Positions 14,716-23,400 of a stretch of 64,000 nucleotides of DNA are shown here, in pieces; position 1 is the first letter of the stretch, and each line of letters begins with the position of its first letter. The notes beneath the pieces were generated by a model that was not told the origin of the DNA, did not search any database, and saw nothing but the letters and a program-made list of their open reading frames with translations. Made by a program: the position numbers and the translations under genes. The stretch lies in NCBI RefSeq assembly GCF_900102515.1, contig NZ_FMVS01000005.1, positions 124,001-188,000 on the forward strand, written 5' to 3'. Origin of the DNA: Butyrivibrio sp. INlla14 (lineage in GTDB: Bacteria > Bacillota > Clostridia > Lachnospirales > Lachnospiraceae).

Positions 14716-16221
14716 ATGAATGCAGTAATATATGCCCGGTATTCTCCTGGGCCAAGGCAAACAGATCAGAGCATAGAGGGCCAGGTGAGAGATTGTATGG
14801 CCTATGCTGAGCAGAATGATATAAAGGTGTTAAAGGTGTATGCAGATAGGCATATATCCGGTACCGACTTTGAAAAGAGAGCTGAGTTCAATAAGATGCT
14901 CCGGGATAGTGAAAAGGGGCAGTTTGAGGCTATCATTGTATGGAAAATTGACCGGTTCGGCAGAGATAGGGAGGAGATTGCCCTTAATAAGATCAAATTA
15001 AAGAGGCATGGCATCAAATTATTGTATGCCAAGGAGGTGATCCCGGATGGTCCTGAGGGAATTATCCTGGAATCACTTATGGAGGGATTGGCTGAGTATT
15101 ATGTGGCCGATCTGCGGCAAAAGGTAAAGAGAGGGCAGAGAGAATCTGCTCTGAAAGGTTTGGCGGTGAGCGGTATGGCTGCTTATGGATATAAAATCAG
15201 TGATGAAAAGAAATATATAGAGAATGAGAATGAATCCTGGGTGGTGAAATATGTTTTTGAGCATTATGCGGCCGGGAAAACGGCCACAGAGATCCTTGAT
15301 GAGCTCACCAGGATGGGTGTAAAGAACAGGAAAGGCTCTCCCATCACCAAGAATGGCATATACTCCATGATAAGAAATGAGAAATACATAGGCAAATGCA
15401 CCTATGATGGCATAGATATCCCCATCCCTGCCCTCATTTCTGAGGAGTTATGGGATGCAGTGCAATCCAAGATTATAAGGAGGCCTCACTCATCAGCTGT
15501 GTATAAGGCTCCGGAGAGGTATCTTTTATCCCTCAAGGCTTTCTGTGGGGAATGTGGAGCCATGCTGGTGGGAGAATCCGGCTATGGAAAGCAGGGGAAT
15601 AAATATCTGTACTATAAGTGCGGCACACGGAAAAAGAAAGGGCACTCTCATGATTGCTCCCTCAAAACCATCCGGAAAGAACAGCTGGAGGATTTTGTGG
15701 TGCAGTATACCATTTCTGATGTGCTCCAGGATGATGTGATCGATTATATAGCGGATAAGGTTATTGAGATCAATAAAAAGCATACTGTGAACCAGTTGCT
15801 CTCACAGCTTAAATCTGCCCTCAGGAAAGCGGAGAATGGCCGCAATAACCTCCTTAAGGCAATAGAGGATGGAATATATACCCCATCAACAAAAGAGAGG
15901 CTCCTGGAGCTTGAGAATGAGTGTGAGGAGCTCAAGGTTCAGATTGCAAAGGAGAGTATCAAAAAGCCGGAGATCACCAAAGATCATGTGGTGTATTGGC
16001 TTGAGATGTTCAGAAAAGGGAATATCAAAGATGAGGGATTCAAACAGAGGCTCCTGGATGTATTCGTGCACTCTGTTTATGTCTACAATGAAAAAGTGGT
16101 TATTGCCTATAACTACACAGACAATAACCACGATAATTCCATTGATGTACCCGGAATCCTGGAGGGTTCGGATACATTTGTGAAAGTGAGACACGGGGGA
16201 TTCGAACCCCCGACAACTTGA
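14716..16221 (+). CDS. Large serine recombinase (integrase)
   Basis: A 501-residue integrase. The resolvase domain starts VIYARYSPGPRQTDQSIEGQ with nucleophile Ser10, and continues with IVWKIDRFGRDREE. A recombinase domain follows (residues ~150-260), then a zinc ribbon with CGECGAML...YYKCGTRKKKGHSHDC, and a coiled coil near 365-415. ATG follows AGGGGATAAGCT, a variant of the phage start cassette. The last 11 codons and stop lie inside the tRNA-Lys gene, so the present C-terminus is partly host-derived sequence at the att junction, or carried by the att core. The family usually integrates by short unequal att cores. Confidence 0.93.
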   Translation: MNAVIYARYSPGPRQTDQSIEGQVRDCMAYAEQNDIKVLKVYADRHISGTDFEKRAEFNKMLRDSEKGQFEAIIVWKIDRFGRDREEIALNKIKLKRHGIKLLYAKEVIPDGPEGIILESLMEGLAEYYVADLRQKVKRGQRESALKGLAVSGMAAYGYKISDEKKYIENENESWVVKYVFEHYAAGKTATEILDELTRMGVKNRKGSPITKNGIYSMIRNEKYIGKCTYDGIDIPIPALISEELWDAVQSKIIRRPHSSAVYKAPERYLLSLKAFCGECGAMLVGESGYGKQGNKYLYYKCGTRKKKGHSHDCSLKTIRKEQLEDFVVQYTISDVLQDDVIDYIADKVIEINKKHTVNQLLSQLKSALRKAENGRNNLLKAIEDGIYTPSTKERLLELENECEELKVQIAKESIKKPEITKDHVVYWLEMFRKGNIKDEGFKQRLLDVFVHSVYVYNEKVVIAYNYTDNNHDNSIDVPGILEGSDTFVKVRHGGFEPPTT

Positions 16222-16259
16222 TTAAAAGTCAAGTGCTCTACCACCTGAGCTAGTATCCC
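16187..16259 (-). tRNA. tRNA-Lys (TTT), prophage attachment target
   Basis: A complete cloverleaf: acceptor GGGATAC / GTGTCTC (two GU pairs), D-arm GCTC...GAGC, anticodon stem CTTGA / TCAAG with loop CTTTTAA (anticodon TTT), T-arm GGGGG / CCCCC. CCA is not encoded. Its 3' end abuts the prophage and overlaps the 3' end of the integrase ORF on the other strand. It is the last gene of the tRNA cluster. Confidence 0.93.
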
Positions 16260-16309
16260 ATATAATCTTGTATCTTCGCTGCGACACTATAACAATCCAT
16301 CGCATCTAG

Positions 16310-16381
16310 CTGGGCTAGCCGGATTCGAACCGTCGTATGCAGCAGTCAAAGTGCTGTGCCTTACCGCTTGGCGATAGCCCA
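16310..16381 (-). tRNA. tRNA-Gln (TTG)
   Basis: Acceptor TGGGCTA / TAGCCCA, anticodon stem CAGCA / TGCTG with loop CTTTGAC (anticodon TTG). T-arm TTCGAAT is intact; discriminator G. Confidence 0.93.
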
Positions 16382-16495
16382 AGATTGTAAGAGCTTAAGC
16401 CACATTCAGCTGGAGCTTCTACATAATAATTGTATGCCAAGTTGAAAGCATATTCAAGAAAAATGCTCCGACATAAATCGGAGATTCTCTTAAAG

Positions 16496-16570
16496 GGTGG
16501 CTAGAGGGACTCGAACCCTCGATCTCCAGAACCACAATCTGGCGCGTTAACCAACTACGCTATAGCCACC
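16496..16570 (-). tRNA. tRNA-His (GTG)
   Basis: Acceptor GTGGCTA / TAGCCAC with an extra G at position -1 opposite C73, the histidine identity feature. Anticodon stem CCAGA / TCTGG, loop TTGTGGT (anticodon GTG). Confidence 0.93.
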
Positions 16571-16669
16571 ATATTAACGGACTGGGAAGATCACTCAGAC
16601 ATTAACCATTGTCTGTATCTACCCTTAGCTCGTACAGACCAAGGTCAGTACTCTGCTCAAAAAAATAAG

Positions 16670-16743
<74 letters not shown>

Positions 16744-16773
16744 ACGTTGAAGTGTTGGATAAAATATATCCAA

Positions 16774-16844
16774 AGCGGGTGATGGGAATCGAACCCACGT
16801 ATCCAGCTTGGAAGGCTGGTGTTCTACCATTGAACTACACCCGC
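16774..16844 (-). tRNA. tRNA-Gly (TCC)
   Basis: Acceptor GCGGGTG / CACCCGC, anticodon stem CCAGC / GCTGG, loop CTTCCAA (anticodon TCC), T-loop TTCGATT. Confidence 0.93.
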
Positions 16845-16862
16845 AGATGTGCGTTACGTAAG

Positions 16863-16937
16863 TCGGGGTGACAGGATTCGAACCTGCGACCCCCTGCTCC
16901 CAAAGCAGGTGCTCTAGCCAAGCTGAGCCACACCCCG
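16863..16937 (-). tRNA. tRNA-Pro (TGG)
   Basis: Acceptor CGGGGTG / CACCCCG, anticodon stem CCTGC / GCAGG, loop TTTGGGA (anticodon TGG), T-loop TTCGAAT. First gene of the six-tRNA transcription unit. Confidence 0.93.
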
Positions 16938-16977
16938 ATTCGTTTTCGTTAATGCCTTAAGCCGTAACGCAAGAAGT

Positions 16978-17007
16978 ATTATATAATGATTTTGAAGCAA
17001 ATGTCAA
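16978..17007 (-). promoter_or_regulatory. Promoter of the tRNA cluster
   Basis: TTGACA (17002-17007) and TATAAT (16978-16983) on the minus strand, spaced 18 nt, about 40 nt upstream of tRNA-Pro. Suits a strong stable-RNA promoter. Confidence 0.85.
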
Positions 17008-17035
17008 CACTATTTTTACAAGTTTTTTTTCGTAA

Positions 17036-17518
17036 TTATAAGTACTTTATTTCATAAGATATTTCGCCATCGTCCTGGATAGAAAGCACTAAATAACTGG
17101 GGTTTCGTCCCTCTTGTCTCGGATAGGATAAACTACCCGGATTAAACAGATATACACCATCGACATTTTTAGCAACTGGTTTATGTGTGTGACCAAAGAT
17201 AATAATATCTGCTCCTCTTGATATTCCTTCACTCTTTATACTCTCAAGATCCATACTTACAAAATAATTATGACCATGAGTTACAAAAAAAGTATGACCA
17301 TCAAGTTCAAATTCCAGTTCTCTTTGAAGACTAGAGAAAAAATCATTATTGCCGGACACAAAATACACAGGGCAGTTTGCTGCCAGAGCAAATTTTCCCT
17401 CTGAGCCCTCAAAATCGCCACAGTGTATTATTCCATCCAATGGCTCTTCTATATCAAGAACATCATAAAAATTCTGATCTCTTCCGTGAGTATCACTTAC
17501 CACAAGATACTTATGCAT
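17036..17518 (-). CDS. YfcE/MJ0936-family phosphodiesterase
   Basis: A 160-residue calcineurin-like metallophosphoesterase. Motifs in order: VVSDTHGRDQN, IIHCGDFEGSEG, VSGNNDFF, FFVTHGHNYF and IIFGHTHKPVAKN, giving the full set of Asp/His/Asn metal ligands. The family hydrolyses phosphodiesters in vitro. A TTG at 17530 is in frame, but ATG at 17518 gives the standard N-terminus. It lies 43 nt after rdgB, probably in the same operon as the amidase-like and RNA methyltransferase genes. Confidence 0.92.
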   Translation of the reverse strand: MHKYLVVSDTHGRDQNFYDVLDIEEPLDGIIHCGDFEGSEGKFALAANCPVYFVSGNNDFFSSLQRELEFELDGHTFFVTHGHNYFVSMDLESIKSEGISRGADIIIFGHTHKPVAKNVDGVYLFNPGSLSYPRQEGRNPSYLVLSIQDDGEISYEIKYL

Positions 17519-17561
17519 ACTTCCAAACAAAACCTTTCTTTACGCCATTTTTTGACAATGA

Positions 17562-18179
17562 TCAGCCCTGAATTTCTCTTCTAAGGACCTTTTCCATTTC
17601 CCTAAGAGCCTTACCCCTATGGCTGATGGCGTTTTTTTCATCCTCTGTGATCTCAGCACTTGTCTTGCCATATTCCGGCAGGAAAAATATAGGGTCATAT
17701 CCAAAACCATTACATCCAGCTATTTCATGAGCTATATGGCCCTCCATCTTACCAAGCGTTCCAAACTCCCTGCCATCAGGAAAAACAGCAGAAATTGCGC
17801 ATACGAATCTTGCTGTGCGCTGCTGTTCTGCCACCCCATCAAGCTTGTCTATTATAGCCTGATTTTTTATATCATAAGATGTATCCTTGCCCATATATCT
17901 GGCTGAATATATTCCTGGTTCTCCATTTAAATAATCAACTTCAAGTCCCGAATCATCAGCAAGGACAATGCTGTCATCCTGCGGGTTGAGTGCCTTTAAA
18001 CTCCTCGCTACTGATCTTGCCTTGATCATCGAATTCTCAGAAAATGTTGTACCATTTTCTTCTATATCATCAGTCACTCCGGCATCTGCCATAGACATAA
18101 TTTCCATCCCAAGGTCTCCTAGGATCTTGTGGATTTCCTTGAGTTTACCTTTATTACCAGTTGCAAATACTATTCTCAT
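17562..18179 (-). CDS. rdgB: XTP/dITP diphosphatase (RdgB/HAM1 family)
   Basis: A 205-residue house-cleaning enzyme that hydrolyses dITP, XTP and related purines to monophosphates, keeping them out of DNA. It begins IVFATGNKGKLKEIHKIL, the nucleotide-binding loop, and has VLADDSGLEVDYLNGEPGIY and GCNGFGYDPIFFLPEYGKT. Both are complete family signatures. ATG follows GAGGAGATAAA and overlaps the stop of the amidase-like gene by 4 nt. Confidence 0.95.
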   Translation of the reverse strand: MRIVFATGNKGKLKEIHKILGDLGMEIMSMADAGVTDDIEENGTTFSENSMIKARSVARSLKALNPQDDSIVLADDSGLEVDYLNGEPGIYSARYMGKDTSYDIKNQAIIDKLDGVAEQQRTARFVCAISAVFPDGREFGTLGKMEGHIAHEIAGCNGFGYDPIFFLPEYGKTSAEITEDEKNAISHRGKALREMEKVLRREIQG

Positions 18180-19222
18180 TTTATCTCCTCAATTCCCTGC
18201 ATTATGCCCTGATAGAGGCCTTCCGCAAGTTTATGTTTGTATGACTTATCAGATAATCTCTCCTGGTCTTGTGTTCCTCCAAGACTTCCCACTGATACCC
18301 TTGCAGATGGAACCTGGCTATAGGATAAAATATCATCATTTGTTTCATAGACACCTACCACATCTGCCCCAGCCTTTGTAGCGCATGATGCAGCCATAAG
18401 TCCAGCAAATTCAGCATTATTAAATCCTCGCAAAAAGAACTCACCATTATAGTAAGACCTTACCCCATCCTGGTGATTCTCATAGCTTTCTGTTCCAATC
18501 CGCAGTACAATATCTGCCTCAGTCTCATCTATCAGTTCTCTGACCCTTTCAGGTGAAACCTCTCCTGCTGAAAGTCTCGTATAATAAAACTTAGTACTGC
18601 GATCATCGGCCTTTTCAGCCTCTCCCTTTAGCAAAAGAGCTACATCAAGTGGTATATCTTTTTCCAAAGGATCTGCAGAGTTGCGTTCTACCACTGTATC
18701 ATGCGCCACAGGGTCAACCACAACAATGTTGTCATATTTGTCATAGGGCTTAAAAAAGCTCACCTCAATAGTACTAGACTCCGTCAAAGAACTCTCGTTA
18801 GCATATAGTCCATCTAGTTTAAAGTCAAGGCACACACTTCCTGAGTCATTCTCCGAAATGCACACAGCACTCTCTATGATATCCAGATCCGTCAACACCG
18901 CATTATCCAGATAAAATCCTTCTTCACGCCCATCTATGTATATCAGAAGTTCGTGATCAATATATCTGTCTTCCAGAATAATATCATCAGAGCTCACGCT
19001 CTTTGGAAGTGGGATAGTTAATTTCCCTGATTGACCATTGGAAACCTCACTACTGATAAGGAGATTAAAAGATTCCTCGCTAAAGCTCCTGTCAATCTCC
19101 TTCCCGGCAGCATCAGTTATCAGAATATGCTTGGTGGCAGCCCTCTGGAGCATCATGATCATGCAGACCCCCGTGAAGACAGATGCCTGGTAAAAGAACT
19201 TCTTCATTCCTGCATTATTCAT
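18176..19222 (-). CDS. Amidase_3-like membrane-anchored protein, zinc ligands apparently lost
   Basis: A 348-residue protein (ATG at 19222; a TTG at 19228 is possible) with an N-terminal hydrophobic segment. The C-terminal half follows the order of N-acetylmuramoyl-L-alanine amidases: NIVVVDPVAHDTVVER, EKDIPLDVALLLK, FYYTRLSAGEVSPERV, ADIVLRIGTESYE and AGADVVGVY. In active enzymes the first strand carries GHGG and the later one SIHAN. Here these are VAHD and RIGTE, so at least the second zinc His is missing. It may be a wall-binding or regulatory relative. The first ~180 residues are unfamiliar. Confidence 0.7.
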   Translation of the reverse strand: MNNAGMKKFFYQASVFTGVCMIMMLQRAATKHILITDAAGKEIDRSFSEESFNLLISSEVSNGQSGKLTIPLPKSVSSDDIILEDRYIDHELLIYIDGREEGFYLDNAVLTDLDIIESAVCISENDSGSVCLDFKLDGLYANESSLTESSTIEVSFFKPYDKYDNIVVVDPVAHDTVVERNSADPLEKDIPLDVALLLKGEAEKADDRSTKFYYTRLSAGEVSPERVRELIDETEADIVLRIGTESYENHQDGVRSYYNGEFFLRGFNNAEFAGLMAASCATKAGADVVGVYETNDDILSYSQVPSARVSVGSLGGTQDQERLSDKSYKHKLAEGLYQGIMQGIEEIK

Positions 19223-19228
19223 AACCAA

Positions 19229-20377
19229 TCATCCATTTCTCTTAGGGGGCTTGGGTCCCATAAACTGATAAAAGTAAGTCTTTATCATACCGTTGTAGAT
19301 CTTACGATTCTTGTCAGCCTTCTTGCCGATGTATTTCTCAGCCTGCTCAAATCCGGTTATAAGATACATTGACCAGGCATCAAGTTCTTTATACCTTGCT
19401 CCAATTGTCTTATAAAGGGCTGGTAATTCCTTCTGGTCGCCAATACGCTCACCATAAGGAGGATTAGTTATTATAAAGCCATATTTCTTCCTATGACTTA
19501 AATCTGCAATATCTCTTGCCTGAAAATGGATCATATTCTCAACACCGGCTTTTTGGGCATTGATGCGGGCTATTTCAACCATCTCAGGATCAAGGTCATA
19601 TCCCTGAATATCTGTTTCTACACTAGTATCTATCTCATCTCTGGCCTCGTCTCTGACATCAGTCCAGTTCTGAGGTGTAATGATATGTGTCCAGCTCTCA
19701 GCAGTAAAATGTCTGTTCATACCAGGAGCTATATTTGCTGCCATCATTGCTGCCTCAATAGGAATAGTTCCACTACCACAGAAAGGGTCAACTAAAATCC
19801 TGTCTCCATGCCAGGGTGTCAGCATGATAAGCGCAGCTGCCAGATTCTCTGCTATAGGTGCCTTGGATTCCAGCTTTCTGTAGCCTCTTTTGTGAAGAGA
19901 ATCTCCTGTGGTATCAAGAGCAACTGTTACTTCATCTTTCATGAGAAATACTCTGATAGGGTAGCTTTCAGCATCCTCTTTAAACCAGTCAGTGTGGTAG
20001 CTCTGTTTCATTCGCTCCACAATGGCCTTTTTTACTATTGATTGAATGTCTGATGGGCTAAAGAGCTTACTCTTTACACTAGATGCCTTTTTAATCCAGA
20101 ATTTACCTCTCTCGGGAATAAATTCCTCCCATGGAAGCGCCTTGACTCCCTGGAATAATTCCTCAAAGGATTCTGCGTGGAAGCTTCCTACCTTGATCAG
20201 AATTCTCTCTGCAGTCCTAAGGCAGATATTGGCGCGGCATACAGCATCAGCGTCTCCTTCAAAGGTGATCCTGCCATCCACTGACTCCACAATATCATAT
20301 CCAAGGTCAATAATTTCTTTTTTTAGTACCGCTTCCAGGCCAAAATGGCAAGGAGCTATAAGTTCCATTTTCTTCAT
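19229..20377 (-). CDS. THUMP-domain class I RNA methyltransferase (RlmL/YpsC-like)
   Basis: A 382-residue methyltransferase. Residues 1-160 hold the N-terminal ferredoxin-like and THUMP region (APCHFGLEAVLKKEIIDLGY). The SAM domain shows ILVDPFCGSGTIPIEAAMMA and the NPPYGERIG motif IV, which methylates a base amino group, most likely N2 of a guanine in 23S rRNA as in RlmL. The C-terminus lies 6 nt before the amidase-like start. It is the head gene of the rdgB operon, close downstream of the pectinase terminator. Confidence 0.92.
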   Translation of the reverse strand: MKKMELIAPCHFGLEAVLKKEIIDLGYDIVESVDGRITFEGDADAVCRANICLRTAERILIKVGSFHAESFEELFQGVKALPWEEFIPERGKFWIKKASSVKSKLFSPSDIQSIVKKAIVERMKQSYHTDWFKEDAESYPIRVFLMKDEVTVALDTTGDSLHKRGYRKLESKAPIAENLAAALIMLTPWHGDRILVDPFCGSGTIPIEAAMMAANIAPGMNRHFTAESWTHIITPQNWTDVRDEARDEIDTSVETDIQGYDLDPEMVEIARINAQKAGVENMIHFQARDIADLSHRKKYGFIITNPPYGERIGDQKELPALYKTIGARYKELDAWSMYLITGFEQAEKYIGKKADKNRKIYNGMIKTYFYQFMGPKPPKRNG

Positions 20378-20441
20378 ATACTCTTTCTTTCAATTAAAAA
20401 ATTATTTGTTCACTCTTTTACAAACAAGGTCATTATATCAT

Positions 20442-20471
20442 AAAAAGGAGCCCGCTATTATAGCGAGCTCC
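20442..20471 (-). terminator. Terminator of the pectinase gene
   Basis: On the minus strand a GC-rich hairpin (GGAGC..CGCTAT / ATAGCG..GCTCC, T-run after it) lies 18 nt past the stop codon. It separates the pectinase from the RNA methyltransferase operon. Confidence 0.85.
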
Positions 20472-20489
20472 TCAGAGTAGTAAACTTTT

Positions 20490-23400
20490 TTATTTTACAA
20501 GAATACCATTCTCATCAAATGTATATTTCTTGCCCCACTTTGTGATAGTTTCGTTCTTGGCAAGTGTGTAATCACCCTTAGCATAATACTTGTTATCACC
20601 AACTGTGATCCAATCCTGTCTAACGATTCCACCATTTGCTTTTGCATAGTAGGTATGACCATCAACATCGAAGAAGCTATTCTTAACCTGATGGTAGTTC
20701 TCATCAAAGTAGTACTTGTTGCTCCACTTTGTCATGAATCCCGTAACGGCCTCGCCTTCTGCATTCATGTAATATGTATACTCATCTACAGTTACATAGT
20801 CGCTCTTGACCATAGAACCGTTTGCCTTAAAGAAGTAGAGATTTCCATTAATTTTGTTAAGTCCTGTGAGAGTCTGACCATCTTCTGTAACAAAGGTTGT
20901 CTTGCCCCACTTTGTAACAAAATTACCCTTTATTTCAGGTTCTACCGGCTCTTCCTCTTCTACATCACCCGCTGCATCTTCTGAAGATCCATCGATATCT
21001 CTTTCATCCTTAACAGCCTCATAACTTCCGTTAAGACAAGCAACTACATCACCAGCATCAATTCCTGCTGCTGCAAGAGCAGATACACCTGTATCTGTGA
21101 GCTTTAAGAAATCTCCAAGAGATATTCTGCCATCAGATGTTCTAAGTGAAGCTGCAACTGCGTATGGCTCTGAAGCATTAGCGTAAGGAGCTTCAAGTGA
21201 TACGAACCAGTCATCGGAAACCTTGAGTCCTTCTGAGTTAGCACTCTCTCCATCATTCCAGAAGAAGTTAAGCTTGCCATAGATATTGTTCTTATCCTGT
21301 GTTCCCTTAGCCTTGATGTTCTCATTTGTGCCTGTTCCTGTTGTGCGATAAGAAAGGACGCCGTCTACATAGTAGTTAGTATTAGCTGTGTCATTAGTAT
21401 AAAGAGCTACATTGTTGCTGCCATTATTAAATGACATTGAGTTAAATACCTGGATATCTGGGCCAGAGTTTGAATCAATACCCTTAGCCTTATTTCCCCA
21501 TGCTACTGAATTGATGAGCTTGTGAGGACCAGAAATGCTAGATCCGCCCATCTTAAATCCGTTACCATTTCCTTCATCCTTGCCGTCAACGCCATATCCG
21601 TTTGCAAATGCTACGCAGTTCTTGATTGTAACCTGTCCGATAGGGCCTGATTCAACCTTGGCAAAAAGATCCCATCCGTCATCAGCATTGTTGTAAGAGA
21701 TGCATCCATCAAATACAATTCCATCTCCACAGGTAAGCTTTGCAGCAAATCCGTCTGCATCTTCGTAACCTGCATCTGCATTGCTATAGGAAGTGCAGTT
21801 AAGGATAAGGTCGTAGCTAGGCCATTCATCTCTAGCATCTGTTGCAAGATATCTGCTGATCTGAATACCAGTATTACCATTTTCGTAGGCACGGATATCT
21901 TCAAGTGTTATATGACTACCAGATACCTGGATGCCCTTAAGGGAATTACCAGACTTTGTGCAGTCAATTCCCTTTACATACCAGTAATCACCAGCAAAGA
22001 TAAATCCTGCGCATACATTGTTAAAGTCAAATACTGCTCTTCCGCCATCAGCTACAAGTGTAATTGGCTTTGAAGGTGTTCCATCAATTCCTCTCTCCAC
22101 CTTTACTGTGCTCTTAAGGCTGTATGTGCCTGCTGCCACAACAATTGTCTGACCTGGCTGAACATACTTAACAGCTGTATAAATATCTACCGGATCAGCT
22201 TCTGTTCCCTGGGCATCTGCCTTTCCAGCAGGTGTTACATAGATCTTTTCATCATCATTAATAGTTGCATATCTTACTACATGCTCAAATTCAGCTGTCT
22301 CATAGGATGAAAGTCTCTTATGATCATCATTGTCAGGAAGGAAATCAGCATTTGGAGTAAATGTAACTGTAAATGCATTATCGCCCTTTGTAAGCTTGGT
22401 TACCACACTTGTTACCACGCCAGTTTTTACTTCCTGAGCGTCAATAAGCGCTTTTCCTGAAGCATCCTTTACAGTAAGGATTCCGTCTGCATTTCCTGAA
22501 TACTGAAGTTCATACTTAGCAGTATTTGAATATGTAGCTGAAACAATCTGGTAATTTGGAGCTACATATGTAACTGGCTTTTCTTCTGCAGGAGCATCCT
22601 CAGAAGGATCAATTACTGTAAGCTCAATATTGCTAAATGTTGCCTTAAATGTTCTTGATGCAAAGAAACCAACATAAATATTGTCAGAATCTATAGCACT
22701 AAGAGCTTCTGTATCATAGAACTTCTTTGTTCTAAGAACATTGCCATTCTCATCAAGATAGCTTACAAAGAAGCCTGTGTTATTCTTCTGGATTCTAAGA
22801 GTTACTGTTGTGATAGGATTCTCAACTGTACCCTTTACTGTTCCAGATGTCTCTTTTGCAAACAGGTTATAAGTGCCTGTTCCCTGAGGTCCACAGCTGA
22901 TCTCAAGAGGATACATATGAGAAGAAAATGCCTCATTTACAGTTGCTGTATCACCAGCCTCAAGAAGCGGAAGGTTCTCAGTTGTAACACCAACCTTCTC
23001 CTGTGCTCCGAGGCCAAGCTTCATTGTGATCTTATCTGGAGTAACATCTTCTGTTGAATCCTGTTTGTCAGCATCATAGTAGTACTCTACCTTTGTTCCA
23101 GATGCCATGTAGGAGTTGTTCCAGAAGGTAGCGCTGTTTCCATTTACTCCAACTCTGTCTGCAGCCATAAGGCCAAAGCCTTCCTGACCATTTGTAAATG
23201 CCCAGGTGTCAATTGTAGCTGTAGCAGTAAGAGTAAAGTTCTTGCCCGCTGGAACTGGTGTGTAATAGAAAGCAAGGCCATCTGTAGAAGCTGGTACAAT
23301 CTTGCCCTTATTACCTGTATTCCATACAGTTACTGATCCATCATCATTTACTGAATATCCTGTATGTGATCCCTTGGATACTCCTGAACCAAATGCTGCA

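Larger units (their letters stand above)
1..16221. mobile_element. Prophage or phage-like integrated element, right-hand part
   Basis: The region has a tailed-phage gene set: portal, both terminase subunits, SSB, ParB-like protein, nucleases, divergent CI/Cro-like regulators and a serine recombinase. Genes are short, tightly packed and often overlap by 4 nt (ATGA). The recombinase ORF ends inside the 3' end of tRNA-Lys, so the right junction lies near 16187-16221. The portal gene runs off the left edge, so head, tail and the left attachment site are outside the window. The element differs from the host in its repeated GGCAGCAGG motif and its start-site cassette. Whether it is inducible cannot be judged. 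Confidence 0.9.
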
